A stretch of 26,099 nt of DNA, taken from contig JBOHDX010000157.1 in assembly GCA_050700835.1 (NCBI GenBank), positions 1-26,099 of the forward strand, written 5' to 3'. Source of the DNA: JBOHDX01 sp050700835. Lineage in GTDB: Bacteria > Actinomycetota > Actinomycetes > Propionibacteriales > Nocardioidaceae. Made by a program: the position numbers and the translations under genes. The notes under the pieces were generated by a model that was not told where the DNA came from, made no database searches, and saw only the letters and a list, made by a program, of their open reading frames with translations. The stretch's first letter is position 1. Each line of letters starts with the position of its first letter. Of the stretch, positions 1-6,897 are shown piece by piece.

Positions 1-127
1 GGCTACGCAACCGCGGAATCGACACCCTGCCCAGCATCAGAACCCAAGACACGGCACACTAGAACACACGAACCGGTGGCCTCGTTTTCGAGCGTCGGAT
101 CGGCCTCACTTTCGAGCGTTGCCGACA
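1..127 (+). mobile_element. Right end of a putative IS21-family insertion sequence
   Basis: The stretch ends in CGACA at 123-127, and revcomp begins TGTCG, fitting the TG...CA ends of IS21 elements. Two 18-base subterminal direct repeats (GGCCTC-NN-TTTCGAGCGT) lie at 78-95 and 102-119, 16/18 identical and 24 bases apart; multiple subterminal repeats of this kind are typical of IS21 transposase binding sites. A short open frame stops at 62, as expected for the end of istB. Right after base 127 comes ATGAGCCC, the last 8 bases of the CRISPR repeat, followed by exactly 32 bases and then the first complete repeat. I infer that the element inserted inside a CRISPR repeat. The rest of the element lies left of the window, so the family call is unproven. 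Confidence 0.55.
3..62 (+). CDS. C-terminal fragment of a possible IstB-like helper ATPase (partial)
   Basis: Frame 3 is open from the window edge to a TAG at 60-62 and encodes about 19 residues ending SIRTQDTAH. The position, 65 bases before the inferred insertion-sequence end, is where istB ends in IS21-type elements. The fragment is too short for family recognition by itself, so the call rests on context. It could also be chance open frame in GC-rich DNA; two other frames are open here as well. Confidence 0.3.
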   Translation, partial: LRNRGIDTLPSIRTQDTAH

Positions 128-1845
128 ATGAGCCCAACTTCCGGAGCTCGCGGGTCGGAAACCTGATGTGCTCCCCGCTCACGCGGGGATGAGCCCCACG
201 ACTACCGCATCGTCGGCCGCGGCCGACCGTGCTCCCCGCTCACGCGGGGATGAGCCCCGGGCATCGGTCTCCGTCAACGTCTTGTCGAAGTGCTCCCCGC
301 TCACGCGGGGATGAGCCCACCACCCTTCCCAACGTGCAGGTGCGGGCGTGGTGCTCCCCGCTCACGCGGGGATGAGCCCAGGATCGTTCGATGAGAACGA
401 CTCCCCAAACGGTGCTCCCCGCTCACGCGGGGATGAGCCCACGACCGCATTAGCGGGCACCGGGCGCACGACGTGCTCCCCGCTCACGCGGGGATGAGCC
501 CCGTGTCACCGTTTACCGCGTTTGGCACTGGCTGTGCTCCCCGCTCACGCGGGGATGAGCCCCCGTCGAGCTGGCGCCGCCCGGCCGGCGCCGGGTGCTC
601 CCCGCTCACGCGGGGATGAGCCCGGCCAGGATCGACGCGACCGAACCGGGCTCGTGTGCTCCCCGCTCACGCGGGGATGAGCCAGCACCCCGGCTCAGGC
701 TGCGACAGAACCCAATGTGCTCCCCGCTCACGCGGGGATGAGCCCGGCGAGCACCGACACGCCGCCGCAGGCGGCACGTGCTCCCCGCTCACGCGGGGAT
801 GAGCCCGTGGCGCCGCCGGTGGTCGCCGACGCGGCGGCGTGCTCCCCGCTCACGCGGGGATGAGCCCGAATCCGGTGGAGAGAGCCGGCGCGTCGCACCG
901 TGCTCCCCGCTCACGCGGGGATGAGCCCCACACCTCCGACCCGTCCGCCCACGTCGAAGTGCTCCCCGCTCACGCGGGGATGAGCCCCAGGGACGGCCGC
1001 TGTGGCAGCCGTCGGTCCAGTGCTCCCCGCTCACGCGGGGATGAGCCCCCACCCACCAGAGGCCGACACCGGCCGACACGGTGCTCCCCGCTCACGCGGG
1101 GATGAGCCTAGTGACGCGACAGTCGACCTCGCTACGAGAGTGTGCTCCCCGCTCACGCGGGGATGAGCCACCGTGCGATCCTGACGGCCGATCCGAAGTT
1201 GGCGTGCTCCCCGCTCACGCGGGGATGAGCCCCTGCAAGAAAAAGTGCGCGGTAGGCGCAACCCGTGCTCCCCGCTCACGCGGGGATGAGCCCCGACTTG
1301 AAACGTCCGGGCATGGTTGACCTGGGTGCTCCCCGCTACGCGGGGATGAGCCCCGTAGACGGTCTGGGTTACCTGCAAGCAACAAGTGCTCCCCGCTCAC
1401 GCGGGGATGAGCCCAGTGTCATCACGTTCACGGCGCCGCCGGAGCTGTGCTCCCCGCTCACGCGGGGATGACCCCTGTGTCACCGCCTACCACGTTTGGC
1501 GTCGGCTGTGCTCCCCGCTCACGCGGGGATGAGCCCGGCTCGGGAAGGTGATGGCCGTCCCCGAGGACGTGCTCCCCGCTCACGCGGGGATGAGCCCTGG
1601 TCCACATGGGTCGGCCGCGGCCGACGATGGTGCTCCCCGCTCACGCGGGGATGAGCCCAAGGCCGTTCGCAATGCGGGTGTCCAGCTCTGGTGCTCCCCG
1701 CTCACGCGGGGATGAGCCCCAGGAGAACCTGGTTCAGCAGCCAGCGGGTCCGTGCTCCCCGCTCACGCGGGGATGAGCCCCAGCAACGAACCTGCTTTGC
1801 CGAGTAGCGAGTGCACCCCGCTGACGCTTACGCTCGGATGAGCCC
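128..1845 (+). CRISPR. Type I-E-like CRISPR array, 27 repeats plus decayed terminal repeat and an 8-base 5' remnant
   Basis: The 29-base repeat starts GTGCTCCCCGCTCAC and ends GCGGGGATGAGCCC, with a CCCCGC/GCGGGG stem, as in I-E (Cse/Cascade) systems. Complete repeats begin at 168, 229, 290, 351, 412, 473, 534, 595, 656, 717, 778, 839, 900, 959, 1020, 1081, 1142, 1204, 1265, 1326, 1386, 1447, 1508, 1569, 1630, 1691 and 1752. Spacers are 32 bases, except 30 at 929-958 and 1781-1810 and 33 at 1171-1203. Repeat variants: one base lost in the repeat at 1326, AGC to ACC near the end of the repeat at 1447, last base A, T and A in those at 656, 1081 and 1142. The last repeat (1811-1845) is decayed with extra bases, so this is the trailer end and transcription runs left to right. 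The remnant ATGAGCCC at 128-135 plus a 32-base spacer (136-167) shows that the array continued leftward. No leader and no cas genes are visible. Confidence 0.98.
1811..1845 (+). repeat. Degenerate terminal CRISPR repeat
   Basis: It starts GTGCACCCCGCTGACGC and ends CGGATGAGCCC. Compared with the consensus it has substitutions at base 5 and in the loop, and about six extra bases in the middle that break the stem. Decay of the final repeat is usual at the leader-distal end and sets the array orientation. Bases 1846-1930 after it hold nothing I recognise. Confidence 0.85.
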
Positions 1846-1930
1846 GGGGCACACGTCGGGACTCGCCCTCACTCAGTCCTCCCGCTGAAGCCGCGTCCAA
1901 CAGAGATGCGTACGACGGCTGAACGAGTCT

Positions 1931-2320
1931 TCAGAGACTGAGGCAGACCCGCAACTGGGCGGCGTCGATGCCCTGCGACTTGGCGAACCGCCGCATCACC
2001 TCGCAGGCGAGCACCGCGTCGAACCGGCTCGACGGGACGGCCAGGGCGTGCCGTTCGTCGACGACCAGCAGCACCTCGCCCAGACGCCAGGCCTGGTGCG
2101 CCTCGATCCGGCGCTGCTCGGTCAACGCCGGAGAGGGGTACGCCACGTCCGCCGCGAGCAGGTCGAGCGGCAGGCTCGATCCGTCACCGCCGGCGACGTG
2201 TCCGCGGACGAGTGGCTCGTCGAGGCCGGTGTCCGACAGCCACGTCAGAGGTTGCGAGCCGAGCCACTCGGGCAGGTCGAACGGGTCCGCGCCCCTCCAG
2301 CGCCCAGGGTCGGCGACCAT
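1931..2320 (-). CDS. Hypothetical protein coupled to tatC
   Basis: A 129-residue protein with no family I recognise. The ATG (2320-2318) shares one base with the tatC stop (TGATG), so translation is probably coupled and this is the last gene of the tatAC unit. The product is soluble in appearance, with no membrane segment or signal peptide. It contains a Trp/Leu-rich start (residues about 3-31), a central segment LPLDLLAADVAYPSPALTEQ, and a C-terminal part with EVLLVVDERHALAVPSSRFDAVL that looks like an alternating beta/alpha fold. A longer reading of the frame into tatC is a shadow; the overlap with the tatC stop decides the start. A role linked to Tat export is possible from position only. 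Confidence 0.7.
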   Translation of the reverse strand: MVADPGRWRGADPFDLPEWLGSQPLTWLSDTGLDEPLVRGHVAGGDGSSLPLDLLAADVAYPSPALTEQRRIEAHQAWRLGEVLLVVDERHALAVPSSRFDAVLACEVMRRFAKSQGIDAAQLRVCLSL

Positions 2321-3213
2321 CAGTCGTCGTCCAGGGGGCTGGGCTGCTCGTCGTCGGGGTCGTGGTGCACGGCCAGGTCGGACTCCTGGTCGTCCGCCCA
2401 TCGACCGTAGTCGGAGTCCACCGATCTGCCGCGCCGGCGGTCCACCATGCGCGCGATCACCTCGGAGACCAGGAACAGGATCGTCATCGGGATGGCGAGG
2501 AACAACATGCTGATCGGGTCGGTCGACGGGGTCGCGACCGCGGCGAACACGAACGTGAGCGTGATGATCCACGGGCGGGCCGTACCGAGCTGGCGTCCCT
2601 TGACGATGCCGGCGAGGTTGAGCAGCACCACGAACAGCGGGATCTCGAAGGCCACGCCGAAGACCAGCAGCATCCGGAGCACGAAGCTGAGGTAGCCGGA
2701 CAGCGTGACGATGTTGTTGACCCGGCCGGGGCTGAAACCGATCAGGATGTTGATGCCCTTGGGCAGGATGTAGTAGCCGATGACGACGCCGCCGATGAAC
2801 AACGGCCCGGCGAAGCCGGCGAAGATCGCCGTCCAGCGCTTCTCGGCGCGGTGCAGCCCGGGTGCCACGAACGCCCAGATCTCGTACAACCAGATCGGAG
2901 ACGACACGATCAGGCCGGTGACGAAGGTGACCTTGAGCCGCAGCGTGAAGGGGTCGGTGATGCCGAACAGCGCGAGGTCGACGTTGAGGTGCCTGCTGCG
3001 CGCCAACGGGATGATCGCGTCGTAGAACGGCTGCGTTAGTAGGTGGAACAGCTGGGTGTAGAAGAACCAGGCCCCGATCGAGGCGATGGTGATCGCGAGG
3101 ACGCTGATGACGAGCCGACGCCGGAGCTCCCGCAGGTGCTCCATCAGCGTCATGGTGCCGTCGGCCGACACCGGCGCCGGGGCGCGCTGACCCCGGCGCA
3201 ACGAGAACGCCAC
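2320..3213 (-). CDS. tatC: Twin-arginine translocase subunit TatC
   Basis: TatC is the polytopic membrane subunit that recognises the twin-arginine signal peptide and, with TatA, moves folded proteins across the cytoplasmic membrane. The 297-residue protein has the family start MTLMEHLRELRRRL at residues 21-34, six hydrophobic segments (first about 35-57), and the conserved SSPIWLYEIWAFVAPGLHRAEKR stretch spread over loop and helix. An acidic tail (DPDDEQPSPLDDD) ends the protein, as often in actinobacteria. The start is GTG at 3213, 18 bases after the tatA stop; an internal ATG at 3153 just before the TatC homology is the alternative. It lies in the common actinobacterial order pafB-pafC-tatA-tatC and overlaps the next gene by one base. 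Confidence 0.97.
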   Translation of the reverse strand: MAFSLRRGQRAPAPVSADGTMTLMEHLRELRRRLVISVLAITIASIGAWFFYTQLFHLLTQPFYDAIIPLARSRHLNVDLALFGITDPFTLRLKVTFVTGLIVSSPIWLYEIWAFVAPGLHRAEKRWTAIFAGFAGPLFIGGVVIGYYILPKGINILIGFSPGRVNNIVTLSGYLSFVLRMLLVFGVAFEIPLFVVLLNLAGIVKGRQLGTARPWIITLTFVFAAVATPSTDPISMLFLAIPMTILFLVSEVIARMVDRRRGRSVDSDYGRWADDQESDLAVHHDPDDEQPSPLDDD

Positions 3214-3231
3214 CGATCCGACCTGTCCCGA

Positions 3232-3519
3232 TCAGCTGGCGCTGGGCGGCGGCTGCTTCGTCAGCGGGTCGACGGCGGGAGGGGTGGGCTCTGCCGTGGC
3301 CGGAGGGGTCTGCGCAGCCGGTGGCGGGGCCTGCTCGTTGAGCGCCTGCTGCGGCTTGTCGTCGTCGTCATCGCTGTCGGTGAGGCCCTTGGTCTCGGCC
3401 TTGAAGATGCGCAAGGCGCGACCCGAACCTCGTGCCAGCTCGGGAAGCTTCTTGGCTCCGAACAGCAGCACGATCACGACGATGATCAGGATGATCTCTG
3501 TGGGGCCAAGGTCGCCCAT
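3232..3519 (-). CDS. tatA: Sec-independent translocase subunit TatA
   Basis: TatA oligomers form the size-adaptable pore of the Tat system. The 95-residue protein begins MGDLGPTEIILIIVVIVLLF, a single N-terminal membrane helix, followed by the family signature FGAKKLPELARGSGRALRIFK with its amphipathic helix. After that come an acidic run (DSDDDDD, about residues 47-53) and a Pro/Ala/Gln-rich low-complexity tail, as usual for actinobacterial TatA. The ATG at 3519 has a GGAG ribosome-binding site about 9 bases upstream. It is the first tat gene after pafC, with 79 bases between them that hold a likely promoter of its own (TACTAT). Confidence 0.96.
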   Translation of the reverse strand: MGDLGPTEIILIIVVIVLLFGAKKLPELARGSGRALRIFKAETKGLTDSDDDDDKPQQALNEQAPPPAAQTPPATAEPTPPAVDPLTKQPPPSAS

Positions 3520-3552
3520 GGGTCCGTCTCCTACCGATTGGTGGTTGCGTTC

Positions 3553-3558
3553 ATAGTA
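3553..3558 (-). promoter_or_regulatory. Candidate tatA -10 box
   Basis: TACTAT on the minus strand in the pafC-tatA gap fits the TANNNT -10 of actinobacterial housekeeping promoters. It would give a leader of about 27 bases that contains the tatA ribosome-binding site. No clear -35 is visible. Confidence 0.4.
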
Positions 3559-3598
3559 CGTCGGGCACACGCCGTTGGCGTCCGGACGGGACCAGCGG

Positions 3599-4600
3599 TC
3601 AGGACGGGTCGTCGTAGGCAGCCAGCGCGGTCGCGGCCGCCTTGGCCACCTGCTCGGCGAGGTCGGCCGGCTCGACGACTCGGACCGAGCCCCCCTGGCG
3701 AAGCACGAGGCGGCGCAGCCAGGCCTCGTCACCCACCCGCAGCGCCACCGTGAGGCTCCCGTCGTCGTGTTCGGTGGACGAGTCGATGGGGTAGTACTCG
3801 GCGATCCACCGCGCATTCGGGCTCAGCTCGAGAACCGCGCGCAGGTCGCCGGGACCGGGTTGGAACAGACCGGCGGACAGGTCACGTCGCTCGACGTCCT
3901 GGTGACTCTCCGCCGGCCGGTCCAGGACGACGGCGCCCACGACGCGGTCCAGCCGGAACAGCCGGACGTCCTCGGCGCGATGGCACCACGCCTCGAGGTA
4001 GGGCCGGCCCTCGGCGGTCAGCAGCCGCAGGGGCTCGACGTCGCGCTCGGTCTGCTCGTCGCGGGACGGCACGAGGTAGGTCAGGTGCAGCTGCCGCCGC
4101 CGGTCGAGAGCCTCACGCACCGTGCCGAGAATCGACTCGTCGACCGGCTCGATGTGGATCTGGACCGACGCGCTGGACGCGGCCCCGTCGCCGGCCGCCA
4201 TCTCCAGCTTGGCCAGGGCGCTGTCGATGATCGGCAGCTCTCCAGCGGTGGCACTCTCGCGCAGGGTGCGCAAGGCGACGATCAGCGCCAGCGCCTCGTG
4301 CGTGGTCATCCGGAACGGCCGCGGCAGGAACTCGGCGTTGTCGATATGGATCACGCCGGTCTCCTCCAGCGCGTCCATGTCCACGTCGATCATCTCGCCG
4401 GTCACCGCCTGCGGCAGCCCGCAGAACCACAACACGTTGAGGTCCTTGACGATCTGCTGGGTGCTCACACCGAAGTCCTTGGCCACCTGGTCCACTGGCA
4501 CGCCGTCGTGACCGCGCAGATAGGGCACCAGCGCCAGCATCCGCGGCACCTGATCCTTCGCGCTGTAGGCAGAGGGCACCGGCTGGGAGGTGGTCCTCAC
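3599..4600 (-). CDS. pafC: PafC, WYL-domain DNA-damage transcription activator subunit
   Basis: PafC forms with PafB a heterodimeric activator of the LexA-independent mycobacterial/actinobacterial DNA-damage response, acting at RecA-NDp promoters. The 333-residue protein has an N-terminal winged helix-turn-helix (VDQVAKDFGVSTQQIVKDL, about residues 36-54), a middle helical part, and a WYL domain with RRRQLHLTYLVPS and GRPYLEAWCHRAEDVRLFRLDRV (about residues 167-220), then a WCX-type C-terminal extension. The start is GTG at 4600 in a GTGA overlap with the pafB stop, so the two are translated as a pair. The name (proteasome accessory factor) reflects its linkage to the proteasome locus, which also holds here. 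Confidence 0.94.
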   Translation of the reverse strand: MRTTSQPVPSAYSAKDQVPRMLALVPYLRGHDGVPVDQVAKDFGVSTQQIVKDLNVLWFCGLPQAVTGEMIDVDMDALEETGVIHIDNAEFLPRPFRMTTHEALALIVALRTLRESATAGELPIIDSALAKLEMAAGDGAASSASVQIHIEPVDESILGTVREALDRRRQLHLTYLVPSRDEQTERDVEPLRLLTAEGRPYLEAWCHRAEDVRLFRLDRVVGAVVLDRPAESHQDVERRDLSAGLFQPGPGDLRAVLELSPNARWIAEYYPIDSSTEHDDGSLTVALRVGDEAWLRRLVLRQGGSVRVVEPADLAEQVAKAAATALAAYDDPS

Positions 4601-5556
4601 GCGGCTCCCTCCGACAACCTGGTGAGACGGTCGATCACCGACGCACGAAGGGCGTCCGGTGCCTCGACCACGACGTCGGCGGCGAACCCGGTCAGCTCCT
4701 CAGCCAGCGCGTACGTCGAGGCGTAGGGCACCTCCACCACGTCCCAGCCGGCGGACGCCGGCGCGACCGAGGTGGCCCGGCGGCGCAGTGCGTGGCCGGC
4801 GTCCTGGCGCACCTGGACCCGGGCCGTTCCCACCGGGGCCGCGGGCATCAGCTCCTGAGCCAGCTCTCGCAGGTCGGTCCCGTCCGGGATGGTGTAGGAA
4901 CCCGGTGCGCCGGCGGGGCTGACGGGACCGACGACGCGAGACAACCGGAACATCCGCACCGCCTGCCGGTCGCGGTCGTGCCCGGTGACGTACCACCGAC
5001 CGTGCCACGAGACGACACCCCACGGCTCGATCGTGCGGGTGGTCGCGGCGTGGCCGGGGCGGGCATAGTCGAATGTCACCGGTGTGCGGGTCACCAAGGC
5101 GTCCCACAGTGGCTCGAAGGCCGGTTCCCCGGCGGCGAGCTGCGGCTCGACCAGACCGAGCGCGGCGCGCTCGACCGGCAGTCCGGCAGCCTTGAGCTTG
5201 ACCACCGCGGACGATGTCTGCCGCGCCAAGCTGGCGTGCTGCCACACCCGGGCGGCCAAGCCCACTACCGCGGCCTCGTCCGGCTCGAGGGAGATCTCCG
5301 GCAGCTCGACGGCGTCCCGCCGGATCCGGTAGCCGGGCTCGTCGTCGAACGCCTTGTCGTTGGTGCCGACCTCGATCTCGATGCCGATCTCGCGCAGCTC
5401 CTCCTTGTCGCGCTCGAACATCCGCTCGAACGCTTCGTCCGACTGCTCGTGGTAACCCTCGACGATCGCTCGCACCCGGTCCTTGCTCAGGTAGTGACGG
5501 GTCACCAGCAGCGCGATTACGAGGTTCATCAGGCGTTCGCTCTTGCGCGCACTCAC
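4597..5556 (-). CDS. pafB: PafB, WYL-domain DNA-damage transcription activator subunit
   Basis: PafB is the partner of PafC. The 319-residue protein starts with a winged helix-turn-helix (MSARKSERLMNLVIALLVTR, then YLSKDRVRAIVEGY), contains the WYL core with VTFDYARPG and WHGRWYVTGHDRD followed by VRMFRLSRVVG (about residues 158-210), and ends with the WCX extension. The GTG at 5556 is supported by AGGAGA 8-14 bases upstream; the next residues match the usual PafB N-terminus. It overlaps pafC by 4 bases and is divergent from the DUF3866 gene. A likely target promoter of the PafBC pair lies in this same window at 19017-19039, before the RecB-like nuclease gene. Confidence 0.94.
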   Translation of the reverse strand: MSARKSERLMNLVIALLVTRHYLSKDRVRAIVEGYHEQSDEAFERMFERDKEELREIGIEIEVGTNDKAFDDEPGYRIRRDAVELPEISLEPDEAAVVGLAARVWQHASLARQTSSAVVKLKAAGLPVERAALGLVEPQLAAGEPAFEPLWDALVTRTPVTFDYARPGHAATTRTIEPWGVVSWHGRWYVTGHDRDRQAVRMFRLSRVVGPVSPAGAPGSYTIPDGTDLRELAQELMPAAPVGTARVQVRQDAGHALRRRATSVAPASAGWDVVEVPYASTYALAEELTGFAADVVVEAPDALRASVIDRLTRLSEGAA

Positions 5557-5630
5557 GGACCGGATCTCCTACCCCTTCGGCGGCGCGGGCGCCCGGCCCG
5601 GCCTGCGCGCCCCCACCGGCGCTGACTCCG

Positions 5631-5636
5631 ACGCTA
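5631..5636 (-). promoter_or_regulatory. Candidate pafB -10 box
   Basis: TAGCGT on the minus strand in the 128-base gap between the divergent pafB and DUF3866 genes. It would give a leader of about 68 bases that carries the AGGAGA ribosome-binding site. No RecA-NDp match is found upstream of it, so direct autoregulation by PafBC is not indicated. Confidence 0.35.
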
Positions 5637-5671
5637 CACGCCGCCGGCCGGCCCACCACGTGGCCGGGCCC

Positions 5672-5677
5672 TAGGCT
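5672..5677 (+). promoter_or_regulatory. Leaderless-type -10 box of the DUF3866 gene
   Basis: TAGGCT followed by exactly 7 bases and then ATG, with no ribosome-binding site: the standard arrangement for a leaderless actinobacterial transcript starting at the A of the start codon. Confidence 0.65.
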
Positions 5678-5684
5678 CGCGGGC

Positions 5685-6770
5685 ATGATCTGTTGGCGGG
5701 AGGGCACCGTGACCGGCCACGGCGAGCGCTGGCGCGATGCGCTCGAGCTCTCCGTTGACATGCGCGGTCCCGACGGTGTGCGACCGGTGCGTGCGTTGGC
5801 GTACCCGGGGCTCGTCGGCACCCCGGAGATCGGTGACCGGGTCCTGCTCAACGCCACCGCGCTGCTGATGGGCCTCGGCACCGGTGGCTACGCCATGGTC
5901 GTCGCCCTGCCCGACCGGCTGCCGGACGACCCGCCGCCGGCGCCGGGACACCTGGTCAAGGGCAGATACACCCCGCTGCAGGGCACGGTGCTCGGCGTGG
6001 ACGAGCAGGAGTCGCCCCACCACGCCGCGCTGGCCACGGCCGACGACCTGGAGGGGCTGCCGGTGGTGGTCGCCGACCTGCACTCGGCGTTGCCGGCGGT
6101 CCTGGCCGGGGTACGCGACGTCGACCCGACGCTGCGCTGTGTGTACGTGATGACCGACGGAGGCGCCCTGCCGATCGCCTTCTCGCGAACGGTCGCGGCG
6201 CTCGCGGACGCGGGCTGGCTCGTCTCGACGGTCACGGTCGGCCAGGCGTACGGCGGGACGATGGAGGCCGTCACGCTGCACAGTGGCCTGCTGGCGGCGC
6301 GGCACGTCGCGCGGGCTGACGTGGTCGTGGTCGCCCAAGGACCGGGCAACCTGGGCACCGGCACTCGGTGGGGGTTCTCCGGGGTTGCCTGCGGCGAGGC
6401 CGTCAACGCGGCCGGCCTGTTGCACGGGCGTGCCGTCGCCGCCCTGCGGGTCTCGCAGGTCGATGCCCGCGAACGGCACCGGGGGGTGTCCCACCACAGT
6501 CTGACGGCCTACGGCCGGGTCGCGCTCACACCGGCCGATGTGGTCGTACCCCTACTCGGCGGCGACTTCGGGGCCAGGGTTCGCGCGCAGGCGGGGACAC
6601 TGTCGCCACCCCACTCGCTCGTCGACGTCGCGGTCGACGGTCTCGGCGCCGCGCTGGCGCAGACGCCGGTGCCGCTGTCGACGATGGGCCGGGGGCCCTC
6701 GAACGACGAGGCCGCGTTCCTGGCGTCGGCAGCCGCCGGGCGGCACGCCGGCACCCTCGCGCGCCCGTGA
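5685..6770 (+). CDS. DUF3866 family protein
   Basis: A 361-residue protein of unknown function (DUF3866), a family that often accompanies the Pup-proteasome genes in actinobacteria. It begins MICWREGTVTGHGERWRDAL and contains a beta-rich N-terminal part with GDRVLLNATALLMGLGTGGYAMVVA, then KGRYTPLQGTVLGVDEQESPHH, and a C-terminal part with VVVVAQGPGNLGTGTRWGFSG and HRGVSHHSLTAYGRVAL. The conserved His/Gly patches (SHHS, GPGNLGTG) suggest a binding or catalytic site but I know of no proven activity. There is no signal peptide or membrane segment. The ATG at 5685 is set by the -10 box 7 bases upstream and lack of a ribosome-binding site. It lies alone on the plus strand, divergent from pafB and convergent with the FKBP gene. 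Confidence 0.88.
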   Translation: MICWREGTVTGHGERWRDALELSVDMRGPDGVRPVRALAYPGLVGTPEIGDRVLLNATALLMGLGTGGYAMVVALPDRLPDDPPPAPGHLVKGRYTPLQGTVLGVDEQESPHHAALATADDLEGLPVVVADLHSALPAVLAGVRDVDPTLRCVYVMTDGGALPIAFSRTVAALADAGWLVSTVTVGQAYGGTMEAVTLHSGLLAARHVARADVVVVAQGPGNLGTGTRWGFSGVACGEAVNAAGLLHGRAVAALRVSQVDARERHRGVSHHSLTAYGRVALTPADVVVPLLGGDFGARVRAQAGTLSPPHSLVDVAVDGLGAALAQTPVPLSTMGRGPSNDEAAFLASAAAGRHAGTLARP

Positions 6771-6854
6771 CACCGGTCTCGACCCCCCGGGCGGCCCGGT
6801 GTCGTGACGCCTGCACCCCAACCGCCCCCAATTCGGTGCACCCCTCACGACACC
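6769..6854. terminator. Candidate bidirectional terminator with alternative hairpins
   Basis: Between the convergent DUF3866 and FKBP genes, GACACCGG (6769-6776) pairs with CCGGTGTC (6796-6803), an 8-bp stem. The same right arm, as GGTGTCGTGA (6798-6807), can instead pair with TCACGACACC (6845-6854), a 10-bp stem. The two are mutually exclusive. No U-tract follows either, so intrinsic termination is not certain. Confidence 0.45.
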
Positions 6855-6897
6855 CCGGCTGACCACCGGCCCCCCACCCCTGCACTGGCCGAAGGGG

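Noticed and set aside
789..1471. Open frames on both strands coding for repeats such as AHPRVSGEH and PRSRGDEP
   Set aside because: These are translations of the CRISPR repeats and spacers; period and content follow the array, with no ribosome-binding sites.
128..1845. Possible self-targeting spacers against this window
   Set aside because: I saw no convincing spacer match to the genes here by eye; a full search of the genome would be needed and I cannot run it.
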